This document shows positions 12,101 through 21,765 of a DNA stretch of 64,000 nt, in pieces. Made by a program: the position numbers and the translations under genes. Within the stretch, counting starts at the first letter, position 1; each line of letters opens with the position of its first letter. Below the pieces are notes generated by a model. The model had not been told where the DNA came from, did no database searches, and saw only the letters and a program-made list of their open reading frames with translations. Source of the DNA: Opisthocomus hoazin (lineage: Eukaryota > Chordata > Aves > Opisthocomiformes > Opisthocomidae); the NCBI RefSeq assembly GCF_030867145.1, contig NC_134415.1, forward strand, positions 7,356,417 through 7,420,416, read 5' to 3'.

Positions 12101-15100
12101 TGTACCCGAGTCCAAAAGTCTTAAATATCAGTAGAGACATGCTTGTTTGGGCTATTGAAAAAGAAAAATTGGGTGCTTAAGTTGTGTGTGACTTCTTTAA
12201 AGGAAAAAAATAGGTTTTCTTGTATGCTGGCTGACAGGCTATAGCGATGTATGGTGGGGTCATCTGTATAATGCTGGTCAGTCGTTTTATTCCTCCAGCT
12301 GTCATCTTTGAAGCATGAGAGAACTCCCTCCTTTGCTTAGGAACGCTACCTGAATTTTTTTTTCCCTGTTCAAACAGGGCAGCTAGTTACAAGTGGTGTT
12401 CCTCAGGGCTCAGTATCAGGGCCAGTTCTGTTTAATATCTCTGTCAGTTGTCTGGACGAGGGGATCGAGTGCACCCTCAGTGAGTTTGTAGAAGACACTA
12501 AGGTGGGTGGGAATGTTGATGTACTTGAGGGTAGGGAGGCTCTACAGAGGGGTCTGGACAGGCTGGATCTATAGGCTGAGGCCATTGCATGAGATTCAAC
12601 ACGGCCAAGTGCCGGGTCGTGCGCTTAGGTCACAACAACCGTGTGTAATGCTTCAGGCTTGGGGCAGAGTGTCTGGAAAGCTGCCTGGAGAAAAAGGACC
12701 TGGGAGTGCTGGTTGAGAGTCGGGTGAGTATGAGCTGGCCGTGCGCCCAGGTGGCCAAGAAGGCCAACGGCCTCCCTGCTTGTAGCAGAAATAGTGTGGC
12801 CAGCAGCAGCAGGGTAGGGATCATCCCCCTGTACTGGGCCCCGGTGAGGCCTCACCTTGAAGAACAGCTTTACTTTAGGCTCCTCACTACAAGAAAGACC
12901 TTGAGTTGCTGGAGCGTGTCCAAAGAAGAGCAGCAAGGAAGCTGTTTAAGCATTGGAACAGGCTGCCCAGGGAAGTGGTTGAGACACCATCCCTGGCGGT
13001 ATTGAAAAGATGTGTAGAGGTGGTGCTTAAGGGCGTGGTCTGGTGGTGGACTTGGCAGGGTTAGGTTTACGGCAGGGCTCGATGATCTTCAGGGTCTTTT
13101 CCAGCCTAAATAATTCTATGATCTACCTGTCCATTTTTTCCTCTCTAAATCTAATAGGTTCCTACACCTGCAAGTTTTGAAAGCGATAGCTTTCCTTGTC
13201 CACATAGACAGTCGAAACTCTGGTGGTGTCTTTCGTTATCTTGCAATAATTAAATATGTATCTCTGGGTTTAAAAATTTGATTCTGCTCTGACCATATCT
13301 TTGAGCCTGCTGCAGTGGTGGCTTTCACAGCCTTTTGTTCTGACTGCATTCTTCACCTGTCTCTCCTTGCTGGTCTTACCTTCTGCCTGACGTTGTAAAG
13401 AAGACACTTGCATGGTGTTTCTAGGCTATTTCTGTTCATTAGGGTTGATTTAGTCCTGAACTGGCAACTTCCGTCTCTTTTGTGATGCCATCCTTGATCA
13501 ACAGCGTGTCAAAATCGAATTAAAACACCTCTGGATTTTCTCCACTCGTGTCATGTTTCTGAGGAGAGTGCCTTCCAATGGCTTGTTAAAACCAACCAAG
13601 CAACCAACCATCACTCTGCCACCCCTCAAAAATGCCCCGAACTAGACAAGAACCAAAACCCCCTTTCTGTCTCCTTTTTATGAAGCAGGTGGCGTGGAGA
13701 AATATCTGCAACTTTTCTGGTGGTTTCTAATCAGCTTTTATTCAGAATCTGTTGAAGTGAAGTTCTAGGCACACGTGAGCTTGTGTTGGATGTGGGTTGA
13801 GGCTAGCAGTGACGCTGTCTTCTGAATGGTGAAAAGAATGGATAGCTTGCTAGGCAGTTTCAGTGGCTAAGAAAAGGCAAGTGGCGCAGGAGTTCACAAG
13901 GAAACACGGGAAAGTGGGTGAGGATCCCTAAAGGGTACTGATGAATTCAACAGAGAGCAGAGAAACGTTTTGCCAAGCAAAGTGTCGTCGTCTTCCCTAC
14001 TCCGTTAGGGTAAATGATGTACCACACGCTGTGCTTCCATCTCGAGAAAGCGTTCTCCCCAGAGAAGACAGACCGTTCCGCTTCTCGAGAGAACAGGAGT
14101 ACAATATCGTGGATGTTTTGTGTGAAAACCTTGATCCCGATTTCCTGTTTGTTGAGTTTGGGTTTTTTCTGTTTCTTTTGTGTGATACTTGTCGTCTTTC
14201 ATTCCGAATATGCTGGCAAGGAGCTATCCTTAAAATCATAATGGAGTCAGATCTGGAACTTCATAATGCCAGCTGAGTGATACAAGTGTGTCCGATAATC
14301 ATCTGTATGCTTTCTAAAAGTAGCAATGTATGTGTTCCAAGCATACTTTGTTTTGCCAAACTGGTCATCTAGCTAAGGGTCTCTTGATCAACTCTTCATG
14401 TATGGAAAACTTCAGCAGCTAATAATTGTGTGTTGGCTTTGGCTTGGAACCGATGCAGTCTGCACAAGAAAAAGGGGCAGTATGACTGGAACTTATCACA
14501 AAGATGTTTGCTAGTCCGTAATTTTGTTTTCATTAATCTTTTTAATTACAAAATGATTTCATGATTTAACTTATCTTAGGAATCGCAGTGTTTCACGAGT
14601 GGTAAAAGAGAACGAAGCCAAGCCAGAAAGTGGTGTTTTAAAATGATAAGCTATCTCCTATTTTCTACCTCTAAGAAACAATGTCTTGTCTTTTACAGTA
14701 ATATCTCCTGAAACCAGTGTATCAGTCTTCAGCTGGCAAGTGAATACGGCTGGTCAGGGAAAACCATCGACTTATTTGTGTGTGTTTGACATAAATTGCT
14801 GGTATCATGCTCAAATGCCAGAATCACTAAGGTACATTTTTTATGGAGTTGTTTTCCATACCCCTACAAAGAAGTCGTTTGAAAGTTGGCGTGTAGCTTA
14901 TGCACCTGCTTTCTTGAAGGCCAGAAGAATTCCTTGGTGACTGCCCCTATTTTGCGCTGTGGTCACCGGATCCTGTAATAAGCATGACGTCTCCAAACCT
15001 CATTTTGGATGTTCTGGTACACAAGCGGAGTCTAAGATGGGGAGTTTCACCTTCTTGTCTGCCACCTGAGCATTTTTTTCGTCCAAGCACCTATAATTTT

Positions 15101-18100
15101 GGTAGGTATTTCACTGCTTTTAATAGTGGTGAGCTTCAGTGGAGGTCAGGTGCCATTTAGTGGTTCTCATGTTCATTGTTTGTCACTCAAAAGGCAAACC
15201 AAAACCCAGCAACCCTCCCCCCTCCCCCATGCCAACTCTGATTATGTTGTAGTGAGAAGGTATTTAATATTGTGAAACCTGTCTGGGAGTCTGCTGAGTT
15301 TTGGCGTTTGGTGCTTTTGTAATGTAGCCTGTGAAGTGGGGATGGTGATAAAATGAAATGACTTTGAACTGAAGCTCAAAGCGCAGCACCTCCACATAAC
15401 TAGAGATGAAATTTCCTCAAGCAGTAATGATTTTTTTGGACAAGTTTGGAAGTGATCTGATGAAGCAAATGGGTGCTCAGTTCTAGCTTTCCAGATGCTG
15501 CGATTTCAAACATGTAAACTGGCCATGACATAACAGTGAGAGTACGGAAGGTTGTCAAACGTTCATTGTTTCTGCAGATGGGATGTGCTTGCTGAGCTCC
15601 GGAGTTGTTCACGTGACTTGCACCGGCTTCCAGAAGGAGGTGATCTTTTCCTGTGTCTTTCTGGAGAATGTCAAGAGATGTGCCTTTTCTGGGTTTTCTA
15701 TTGCACTCCTTTCAGTGTCAGAGAGCATTGTCTGCTCGTCCTGCCCATACGCACGCATAATTGCAGCTATATGCCTCCGGTTTGATGCAAATGGTAATGT
15801 TTTATGCCAGTATTTCTGGCATAAATCAGCTTCTGCACAAACAAGCATGGAAAGGGTCTTCTAAATTGTGATTTCAAGTTGTGTGTTAGTTTTAGCTTTT
15901 CTAGAGTGTAGTTTATGCCAATGCTGAGGGAAAAAGAAAGGCCTGCGTATTGACAGAGAAGCTAGGAGATACTTAATAAAGCATTGCAAGGGCTGATGTT
16001 TGGTGTTAAGGGACTTTCTTTGATAAACTGTAGGTGTTACTTTGGCTGCCTGCACTGTGTGAGACTCTAGGCAGTAATGCTTACTCAGATTGCTAACCTG
16101 AAGCGTATTACTGATGCAAACTTTCTGACAAGTGTGACAAGTGTGAGTGAACACCTACATTCTTTCTCTTAGTGGTTCTCCAGAACCTGCATGATTAAAT
16201 AAAATGGTTGTCCTAACCTGTATTTTGACTGATGTTTCAGACCTTGAAGTTTTTAAAGAAATCTGGTCCTGCAATAAGCAAAGCCATTCATGGGAGCTAC
16301 AATAGGTGCCTTGTGCCTGGCTTGCTGTCTCCAACACCGATGGATGTCGTGCCATCCAGCTTGAGTCAGGTGAGTGCGTATCAGGGAGTCAAGGGGGAGC
16401 TACATCCGTCTAAGTCTGAGAGGGCCATAGAGGCTACGAGACATGGTCATCTGATTTTCATCTTCTTTGCCAGTTGCATTGAAATGCAGGTGTTGACTTA
16501 ACTTAGCAGAAGTAGTAGTAGTCTTAGATCCAAACTACAGAGTTTGACTGGGAATAGCCCTGCCAGAGCTGTCTTTAGAGACCCGTCTGTTAGTTCTGTG
16601 CCACAGGTCCACACAAGGAAGCGTGCAGTCAGTGCTGGTCATGCGCAATCGAAAGCATCTTTCCCTCAGAACAACCTCCCACCCCGTCAGGTTCTCAAAG
16701 AGTTCAGTTCAGTGCAGTAGCTGACGATGTGGGTGTCTCGGATGGATGCGAGCTATTGCAAACAGGAGCTTGCTGCAGCTTACGTGATCATTGGCTTCCA
16801 AGGAAGTGGGCTGTGATAAACTATTGTCAGCTCTACCTGACAATTTCATCACCGCTTCCCCTCATGTTTCCTTCATCGGTAGGCTTTTCTGCAGCCCCTC
16901 AAAGCAGGCCTTCACCTCTGTCGCCTTTGCCTTGTGCTGCATTGGCCCCATTGGCTCCTCTTAGAGAACCTGCTGCCGTTCTGTGCAGTGGACGTGTTCC
17001 ACTATACCTGTTGAGGACATTTCTTCACTACTTAGAAATAGCACAGTTAGTTCTGTGCAATGAAATTCCTGGAATTAGTTAATTTTTTGCTTTGCGCTTT
17101 TGCTTCACCAGAATGATCGTGATCCTTGCTTGAGAGAGACAGCAGTTGCCAGACATTCCCTGTCAGACCAGTACGGCAAGATCCTTCCCAGAGTTCAAAG
17201 GAAGCTGGCTGTAGAGAGAGCCAAGCCTTATCGTTTGCCTTCATCGGCCTTAACAGAAGGTAATTTTTAGGGGGGACCATGACGGGCAACTAACCATCAC
17301 TTGGATGACCCCAGGCTGATATATTTTCACTCTTGCTTTACAGTCGTACAACCAAAGCCTTTATCAACCATAATAAAACAAGCCAATGGAGGAAAACCGC
17401 TTTCAGTGGCAACTTTGATCAGCAGTGTGTTGTCCAAAATCAGAGAAGTACAGGTAGCAAATGAGCAGAAAACCAGGTTCTCGCACTGTGATAGGTAAGC
17501 CGCCTTTTAACACAGTTCAGTCTTGAGCTACGTGTTTGGAGAGAGAGAGAAAAATCCATTTGAATTAGGTTAGTGTTTTGGAGGGCAGGTGCACCTGAAT
17601 AAAACTTTGTTTGGCTTTTTTTTGCACATACAATATATGACACTTAAGAATCAAGACGTCATAAGTAATATGTGTCGAGAGAGACTTTTTCTGCTGTGAT
17701 AACCGAATTGATGCAAATACATGTATTTGCCTTGTGGTGACTGAGTTTACCGAATTTCAGCTAGCTGCAACTAAACCTATGATTACCCTCCAGCTGTTGG
17801 TGTATGAATTTTGACAGGCTGGACTGTGTGATCAAATAGCAATCTTACACCACTTCCTGCCCAGTTTCTGCCTCGTTTCTGCCCTTTTGTAGTTCGAAAT
17901 AGGCAGAATTTTAAAGAGCGGAAAAGAGCCTCATAGTTGTCTGATGATTTTCCTACAGGTGGTACGGTGAAAGAAACTCGACCTTAATTTCTATTTTCTG
18001 TGCATGCTCAATTAGGACCTGTTTGTTTATGGAAAGGGAAGCAGCTTTCTCAGCGGATATTTTAAAAGCTGCAGCTGCTTAGTGATAAAGACAGAGAGGG

Positions 18101-21100
18101 ATCGTAACGAAATCACCATTGATTTCAAGTGGTAACAAATACTGGGACAGACTTTTGTTGAGTTCGTTCACAACCTCCAACGTAGCAATTGCTCTCTGTC
18201 TACAGAAGACTAATAACAGATTGTTCTTTAAGAGAGCTCTGTTGTTATGTTGTTATGTAGTGTTGGATAGCTGGGAAGAATGTGAAGCACTTGATTCATT
18301 GCATAATGGGAGCCACAACTTGGAGGTAGATATGCTGGTAAAGGACTTCCTAATTGTTCTTAGTTCTTTCTGTTTTGAAACTTGAAGATTTCACAGTGAG
18401 CAAGTAATCGGTAGAGCTCCTCCAGGTTTGTTGTGCAGCTTGATGATGAATTTTTCTCGTTCTGTTGATGAAGTGAAACAAAGCACCAGGAGTCCAAAAT
18501 GTCCTCTTCAGAAAATGGCCTTAAGGGGAAGTGTGTGCGTTCATCTGAAGAACGTAATCGAGGAGCAGCTGAAGTTGAAGGAAATGTTCCTTTTCCCCAG
18601 GAAGAAACAACTGCTTCTAACAATCTTCCTACAACAGAGGAAAGTAGGGTAAGTGAACTATTTTCCCATCTTCTACAAAAACGAAAACACTTTGCCAGTT
18701 GAGGACACTCCTGTCTTACCGATAGTTAGAAGGCACACAAAATCATCTGAGATTTTTTAGCTGCTTAACACAAGTTCAAACCTCATTACGTAAGGGCAGA
18801 TTTTCTTTTTTTTTTTTTTTTATGTTTTTCTGCTGTGCGTTTTCTGTACCTCGAACACACAGAGTAGAAGCTGCCAAGATCTGGGCCTCCGAGAGCTGTA
18901 GTAGTACAAGAAAAGCGTCTGCACTATTTTTGAAAATAACCGTGCATTCATTTGGTTTACTAGAACTTGAACATTTCTTATTTGACTTAAAAAAGAAATA
19001 GTTTTAATGCTAAAGATAGTAAGCTATGTTGGGGAGTGCAGCTTGTCGAACTTGGGTGGCATTTGCCAAAGGAGAAAATGCTGAGGGAAGCAAACTCATT
19101 GTCAGAATGATTTAGGTGCTTAGGTCCTTTACTGTTTGTTCCTCATTAACATAAACAGAACTCCCAGTTATGAGTTAATTTCAGTGTCAAGATATTTCCA
19201 GATACCTAACACACTTTACTGAAACTGCTGTCAAGGATGAAGAGATGCAGCCTAGGGACAAGTTCCTTTTACCTGTGCCATCTAAAAGAGGCAGAAGAAG
19301 ACCACCGAGTTCATCAGAAGTGTCAGAAAATGCTGACCTGCGTCTGTCTAAATCAGCGCTTCCTCAACCCGAAGTGACGCTTCCTGTCACTCCTAGAAGA
19401 AATGCTAGGAAGAGGGCACAAAATCTCTTGGCGGCAGACACAGAAGCAGTCTCTGCTCAGGATGGCTTCCGTTCATGTGGGAAGGTGGAAATCTCTCCTC
19501 CTCTGACAAAGCTGAGAAAGAAATGTAAAGGTAGGGGCACTATGTTTATATGCAAAGTGGGGCACAATGCGTTTTTTTGTAAGCCACAGAAAACAGACTG
19601 TGGGGTTGGCTTTAAGTATTGTAAAGAATGTAGCCATGCAAGATAAAAAATTTGTAAGAGGCAATTCAGCTTTTTCCCTAACTCTACGTGACTGGCTGGC
19701 TAGCTGCGATGGAAGCAGAGGATGAGGCTCATCTGAGTAGAGTGAATGGAATTTTGAGCTGGTTTTTTTTCATGACCATGATTTCTGTCAGTTTTGAAAA
19801 CTGGAGGTTATCTGTTAGTATGTGATTGCCATCCCAACAGAGAGATAAAGGAGGCACGCTTCCAAATTCTGCTTGGTTTGTAAGTTAAGATGAGCTGCAT
19901 CTTACAACAAACTATAGAGCTGTTTAATTATGTGATTGTTTTTCATGGGCATGTACTTTGTAGGTGAAGTTACTGCTCGTAGGATTCTTTTTATTTGAGT
20001 ACATGATCAAAAAATGTTTTTGAGATGTGTGGGGACTGTTGCTGCCTCTTGAGCAGAAGAGCTTTGATCATGTAAGTGCAGGTAAAAATCACTCCAGTGG
20101 CTTACTTCTGTTTCACAATTTACTTGAAAAGAATGGATCCCAAGAGGCAGTTATGGGGGAGAAATACCTCCACACCGAGCGTTTATAAACATGATTGGAC
20201 CTTTTATTTCAGCAAGCTATTGTGCTCTTGATGATCAGCTTTCATTTCTCATCGCTGTCCTTTGTGTATAATGCACGTGCATGTTAACAATACGTTGTCA
20301 TTTTAGGTGGAAAAGCAGCCCATCCTGTGCAGCCTAAGGATTTAGACCCGGACTTGTCTGTTCAGATTGTCTTTTCACCCCGTCTTTTGAGGTCAAGGAG
20401 AACAAATGTACCTAGCGTTTCCCGAATTGTGAAGGAACCGGTAAGTAAAAGCTCTAGTTGTCTCATGTTCTTGATTTTTGCTCGGTACTGCTTTTGGAAA
20501 CCATACTTTGCAATGCCTTGCCTTTTTCCTTGGAAGTATAACTAAAAAGGGAGCTCTAAAGTAATCAGCTAAAGAATTTATTTTCTTTCATGAAAACTAG
20601 CTATAAAAGGAAGTTTTGTGTCTGTGTTAGTCAAGAATTAAGAACTACGGCTTTGCCTTTCACAAAAGGCACAGTGGCTTTCTTTCAACTTACTTGATGC
20701 GTTTTCTGCTCATTTCAGAATTTGAACTTTTAGGATGGTAGAGTAAGTTGAGATGGAAGGTTTGTTTTCTGTGGAGAGAAACTGTAGTGCTTTGGGAAAT
20801 AACTTTGGCATGACTTCTTCATGTAAGAAAGGTGCCGTTGTATTTTGTAGAAATGTCAGAACTTGTGGATGAGTGACGTTTCTGTTTCCTTAACATAGGA
20901 GCTTCCAACTAAAGAGGAAGAGGATTCCAAATCTATGGAGTCTGTGGGAAAGCAAAAATTGAAGCGAGGTAGAACTGCAAAATCAAAAAAGAAGAAAGCA
21001 AGCAAGTACGAAATTCTTTTTGAACACTTCTGTGCGTTCCTTTATTGTGGTAGTGATTCGGCTGTTAGCCACCTAACTTCCTCACTTGGCTGTGCAGTTC

Positions 21101-21765
21101 TGCTCTGACTTTACAAGCCTGTCGAGCTTGCTGGTCTGATAGAGACCTGTTTCCCCACTTAACGGTTTAGTTTTCTGATGGAAACAGAAGAGGGAGGGGA
21201 CAGAAAAGGGCAAGTGGGTACTGCTTTTTTCAAGGATGGCGTGCCCTTGTATTGTCTTATTCCGCCTGATGAAACCAAGCTCCTACGGTCTTTAGTTCCC
21301 CATAGAAGGCAGGAGGGGGTCAGAGAATGGGTAGAGAGAGCTTCTTGTTTCCGGACATGTTTTCTGGTTCCTTGTGGAGTACTGTTTGAGGGTGTTTGCT
21401 TCTTGAAAGCTGGGAGAGGGGGCTCTAAAAGCTCATAGGAATAGTGACTGAGAATGCTTGGGACAGTCTGGTAAGGAATGAAAAAGGAAGCTTATTTATG
21501 TACCTTTTTTGCCTTGACCATATGTACAAAGAAGCCCAGAAATACTTCTTTGGCATTGATTTTGTTATTCCACGGGGGTTTTGTTGTTCTCTACTAAATA
21601 CTCTTGGTACTAACAAACCAATTTGATATGTACAAAGAAGCCCATAAATAATTCTTTGGCAGTGATTTTGTTATTCCACGGGGGTTTTTTTCCTCTACTA
21701 AATACTGTTGGTACTAAAAAATCAGTTTGATACTTCCCTTTCTTTACAGAACCACAAGAAAATAA
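3013..21765 (+). CDS. AHCTF1: Unit 1 ELYS-like chimeric gene, exons 2-19
   Basis: Joined from 18 segments: 3013-3133, 4309-4562, 6547-6727, 7438-7645, 8063-8179, 8986-9070, 11879-12029, 14699-14831, 14920-15101, 15578-15639, 16241-16369, 17112-17259, 17344-17494, 18474-18648, 19236-19530, 20307-20440, 20899-21005 and 21750-21765. All junction phases agree and give 882 codons. The first 541 codons are the ELYS beta-propeller. In ELYS this is followed by a long helical domain that docks to the nuclear pore scaffold; here it is missing and exon 12 joins the NDRDP exon in phase. The remaining tail of about 340 codons includes an AT-hook-like KRGRRRP and ends in lysine-rich sequence. ELYS seeds nuclear pore assembly on chromatin; what this shortened form would do is unknown. 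Exon 15 was chosen partly because its phase fits. It could equally be a recently formed pseudogene: replacement differences between units dominate and the normal C-terminus is lost. Confidence 0.6.
3134..4308 (+). other. Intron after exon 2
   Basis: No coding similarity seen. It contains a perfect 9-bp hairpin, CCAGGTAGA-ATCTG-TCTACCTGG, at 3758-3780. In unit 3 the corresponding intron is the site of the solo LTR. Confidence 0.7.
4309..4562 (+). CDS. AHCTF1: Unit 1 exon 3: propeller
   Basis: Acceptor CTCTTACAG, donor GGAAAG|GTACGT. Encodes [20 protein letters not shown] and later [40 protein letters not shown]. This is nearly identical to the human ELYS first propeller blades ([38 protein letters not shown]). 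Confidence 0.95.
4563..6546 (+). other. Intron after exon 3
   Basis: No exon or mobile element recognised over about 2 kb. A C-rich run (CCCGCCCCCCGCCCCCC) lies near 6372-6390. Short open frames on both strands (for example 5220-5522 minus) lack similarity to anything I know. Confidence 0.7.
6547..6727 (+). CDS. AHCTF1: Unit 1 exon 4: propeller
   Basis: Acceptor TTTTCCTGTAG, donor TTGG|GTAAGC, phase 0 to 1. Encodes [20 protein letters not shown], then [20 protein letters not shown]; the human counterpart is VTAIEPI.NHGGAS.STQHL and [20 protein letters not shown]. Confidence 0.95.
6728..7437 (+). other. Intron after exon 4
   Basis: Nothing recognised. A 34-codon open stretch at 6815-6916 ends at a consensus-like GTAAGC, but its phase does not fit the flanking exons. 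Confidence 0.6.
7438..7645 (+). CDS. AHCTF1: Unit 1 exon 5: propeller, WD-like blade
   Basis: Acceptor TGTGCATAG, donor GGGA|GTAAGT. Encodes [20 protein letters not shown], then [20 protein letters not shown] and [12 protein letters not shown]. Human ELYS has STLSYISRTNQLAVGFSDGY and LALWNMKSMKRE, a WD40-like blade. Confidence 0.95.
7646..8062 (+). other. Intron after exon 5
   Basis: Ends in a long pyrimidine tract before the exon 6 acceptor; nothing else seen. Confidence 0.7.
8063..8179 (+). CDS. AHCTF1: Unit 1 exon 6: propeller
   Basis: Acceptor AACTCTGTAG, donor GAAAG|GTGAAT. Encodes [20 protein letters not shown], then [18 protein letters not shown]; human has [28 protein letters not shown]. 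Confidence 0.95.
8180..8985 (+). other. Intron after exon 6
   Basis: Contains a possible 21-nt microexon at 8274-8294: acceptor TTTCTTTAG, donor CGG|GTATGT. It would add seven residues, CAGDSLG, without shifting frame. The human sequence I know has no such insert. Confidence 0.5.
8986..9070 (+). CDS. AHCTF1: Unit 1 exon 7: propeller
   Basis: Acceptor CTTTTTCAG, donor GAG|GTAAGA. Encodes [20 protein letters not shown] then ASGQVMYE; human has [20 protein letters not shown] and ASGQILYE. Confidence 0.94.
9071..11878 (+). other. Intron after exon 7 (2.8 kb)
   Basis: No exon or transposable element recognised. A 7-bp hairpin (TAATACT-ATC-AGTATTA) lies near 11566-11582. Open frames here, for example 9184-9468, lack any resemblance to known proteins. 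Confidence 0.7.
11879..12029 (+). CDS. AHCTF1: Unit 1 exon 8: propeller
   Basis: Acceptor TTTTGTCCGCAG, donor GAAG|GTGTGT, phase 0 to 1. Encodes [20 protein letters not shown], then [18 protein letters not shown]; human has [20 protein letters not shown] and [18 protein letters not shown]. Confidence 0.95.
12375..13125 (+). mobile_element. CR1 LINE 3' fragment in intron 8, unit 1
   Basis: Begins inside the reverse transcriptase at [20 protein letters not shown], a conserved LINE RT motif. It runs through decayed C-terminal RT sequence ([32 protein letters not shown]) to the 3' end AATTCTATGATCT typical of CR1. Sense orientation relative to the ELYS exons. Several stops and frameshifts make it non-coding. 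Confidence 0.93.
13126..14698 (+). other. Remainder of intron 8
   Basis: About 1.6 kb with no recognised exon or element. An open frame at 13941-14276 shows no similarity I can name. Confidence 0.65.
14699..14831 (+). CDS. AHCTF1: Unit 1 exon 9: propeller
   Basis: Acceptor CTTTTACAG, donor TAAG|GTACAT. With the preceding G it encodes [20 protein letters not shown], then [15 protein letters not shown]; human has LSPDTSVSVFTWQVN.YGQ and DINRWYHAQMPDSLR. Confidence 0.95.
14920..15101 (+). CDS. AHCTF1: Unit 1 exon 10: propeller
   Basis: Acceptor TTCTTGAAG, donor TTTTG|GTAGGT. Encodes [20 protein letters not shown], then [20 protein letters not shown] and [13 protein letters not shown]. Human has GEYLHNCSYFALWSLESVV, ILDILVHERSLNRGVPPSY and PPEQFFNPSTYNF. 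Unit 1 has W where unit 2 and human have R in RSLxxGV. Confidence 0.93.
15102..15577 (+). other. Intron after exon 10
   Basis: Nothing recognised apart from a C-rich run (CCCTCCCCCCTCCCCC) near 15213-15228. Confidence 0.65.
15578..15639 (+). CDS. AHCTF1: Unit 1 exon 11: propeller
   Basis: Acceptor TTTCTGCAG, donor GGAG|GTGATC, 62 nt. Encodes [20 protein letters not shown]; human has [20 protein letters not shown]. Confidence 0.94.
15640..16240 (+). other. Intron after exon 11
   Basis: No exon or element recognised. Confidence 0.65.
16241..16369 (+). CDS. AHCTF1: Unit 1 exon 12: last propeller exon
   Basis: Acceptor GATGTTTCAG, donor AGTCAG|GTGAGT, 43 codons, phase 0 at both ends. Encodes [20 protein letters not shown], then [20 protein letters not shown] and LSQ. 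The human counterpart ends VDVQPSSLSQ and is followed by EEQLEAIL, the start of the helical domain. That next exon is missing here. Confidence 0.93.
16370..17111 (+). other. Deletion-junction intron, exon 12 to 13
   Basis: In ELYS roughly 500 residues of the helical domain lie between the flanking exons; here only 742 bp remain and none of that domain is seen. In unit 2 the frame of exon 12 continues open across this intron to 41602; in unit 1 it stops at 16499-16501. A proline-rich frame ([16 protein letters not shown]) occurs at 16729-17082, origin not recognised. The last about 50 bp resembles the intron before exon B. Confidence 0.7.
17112..17259 (+). CDS. AHCTF1: Unit 1 exon 13: second copy of the NDRDP exon
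   Basis: Acceptor TTGCTTCACCAG, donor GAAG|GTAATT, phase 0 to 1. Encodes [20 protein letters not shown], then [20 protein letters not shown]. It differs from exon B by C for R, T for R and I for S. The phase 0 start matches the phase 0 end of exon 12, so direct splicing keeps the frame. Confidence 0.92.
17344..17494 (+). CDS. AHCTF1: Unit 1 exon 14: second copy of the VVxPK exon
   Basis: Acceptor GCTTTACAG, donor GATAG|GTAAGC. Encodes [20 protein letters not shown], then [20 protein letters not shown] and FSHCDR. No stop before the donor, unlike its paralogue exon C. Confidence 0.9.
17495..18473 (+). other. Intron after exon 14
   Basis: No exon recognised. In ELYS this interval should hold exon A and the very large acidic exon; neither is present, so a second large deletion lies here. 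Confidence 0.6.
18474..18648 (+). CDS. AHCTF1: Unit 1 exon 15: probable tail exon
   Basis: Acceptor GTTGATGAAG, donor AGTAGG|GTAAGT. The open frame includes [20 protein letters not shown] and [19 protein letters not shown]: hydrophilic, acidic and serine-rich like the ELYS tail. Similarity to the human tail is too weak to place. The acceptor was chosen because its phase continues exon 14 and the donor continues exon 16. Confidence 0.55.
18649..19235 (+). other. Intron after exon 15
   Basis: Contains a long poly-T run near 18805-18821; otherwise nothing recognised. Confidence 0.6.
19236..19530 (+). CDS. AHCTF1: Unit 1 exon 16: tail with AT-hook-like motif
   Basis: Acceptor GCTGTCAAG, donor AAAG|GTAGGG. 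Encodes [20 protein letters not shown], then [20 protein letters not shown]. This resembles the human ELYS segment EISEASENIYSDVRGLSQN...VTPRRGRRK. KRGRRRP is a degenerate AT-hook-like basic patch suitable for DNA contact. Confidence 0.85.
19531..20306 (+). other. Intron after exon 16
   Basis: Nothing recognised. Confidence 0.6.
20307..20440 (+). CDS. AHCTF1: Unit 1 exon 17: tail
   Basis: Acceptor CATTTTAG, donor GAACCG|GTAAGT. Encodes [20 protein letters not shown] then [17 protein letters not shown]; human has QLKELVSDLSSQFVISPPAL and RTRQKNTSNKNKLEDE. Unit 1 has I where unit 2 and human have F. Confidence 0.88.
20441..20898 (+). other. Intron after exon 17
   Basis: Nothing recognised. 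Confidence 0.6.
20899..21005 (+). CDS. AHCTF1: Unit 1 exon 18: basic tail
   Basis: Acceptor CTTAACATAG, donor AGCAA|GTACGA. Encodes [20 protein letters not shown], then [15 protein letters not shown], like human LKDDAQSVETLGKPKAKRIRTSKTKQAS. A likely nuclear localisation-type basic cluster. Confidence 0.87.
21521..21730 (+). repeat. 106-bp imperfect tandem duplication, unit 1
   Basis: Two adjacent diverged copies (21521-21626 and 21627-21730), each starting TATGTACAAAGAAGCCCA and containing TGATTTTGTTATTCCACGGG. Present in units 1 and 2, so it predates the array. It sits in the last intron, just before exon 19. Confidence 0.9.
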
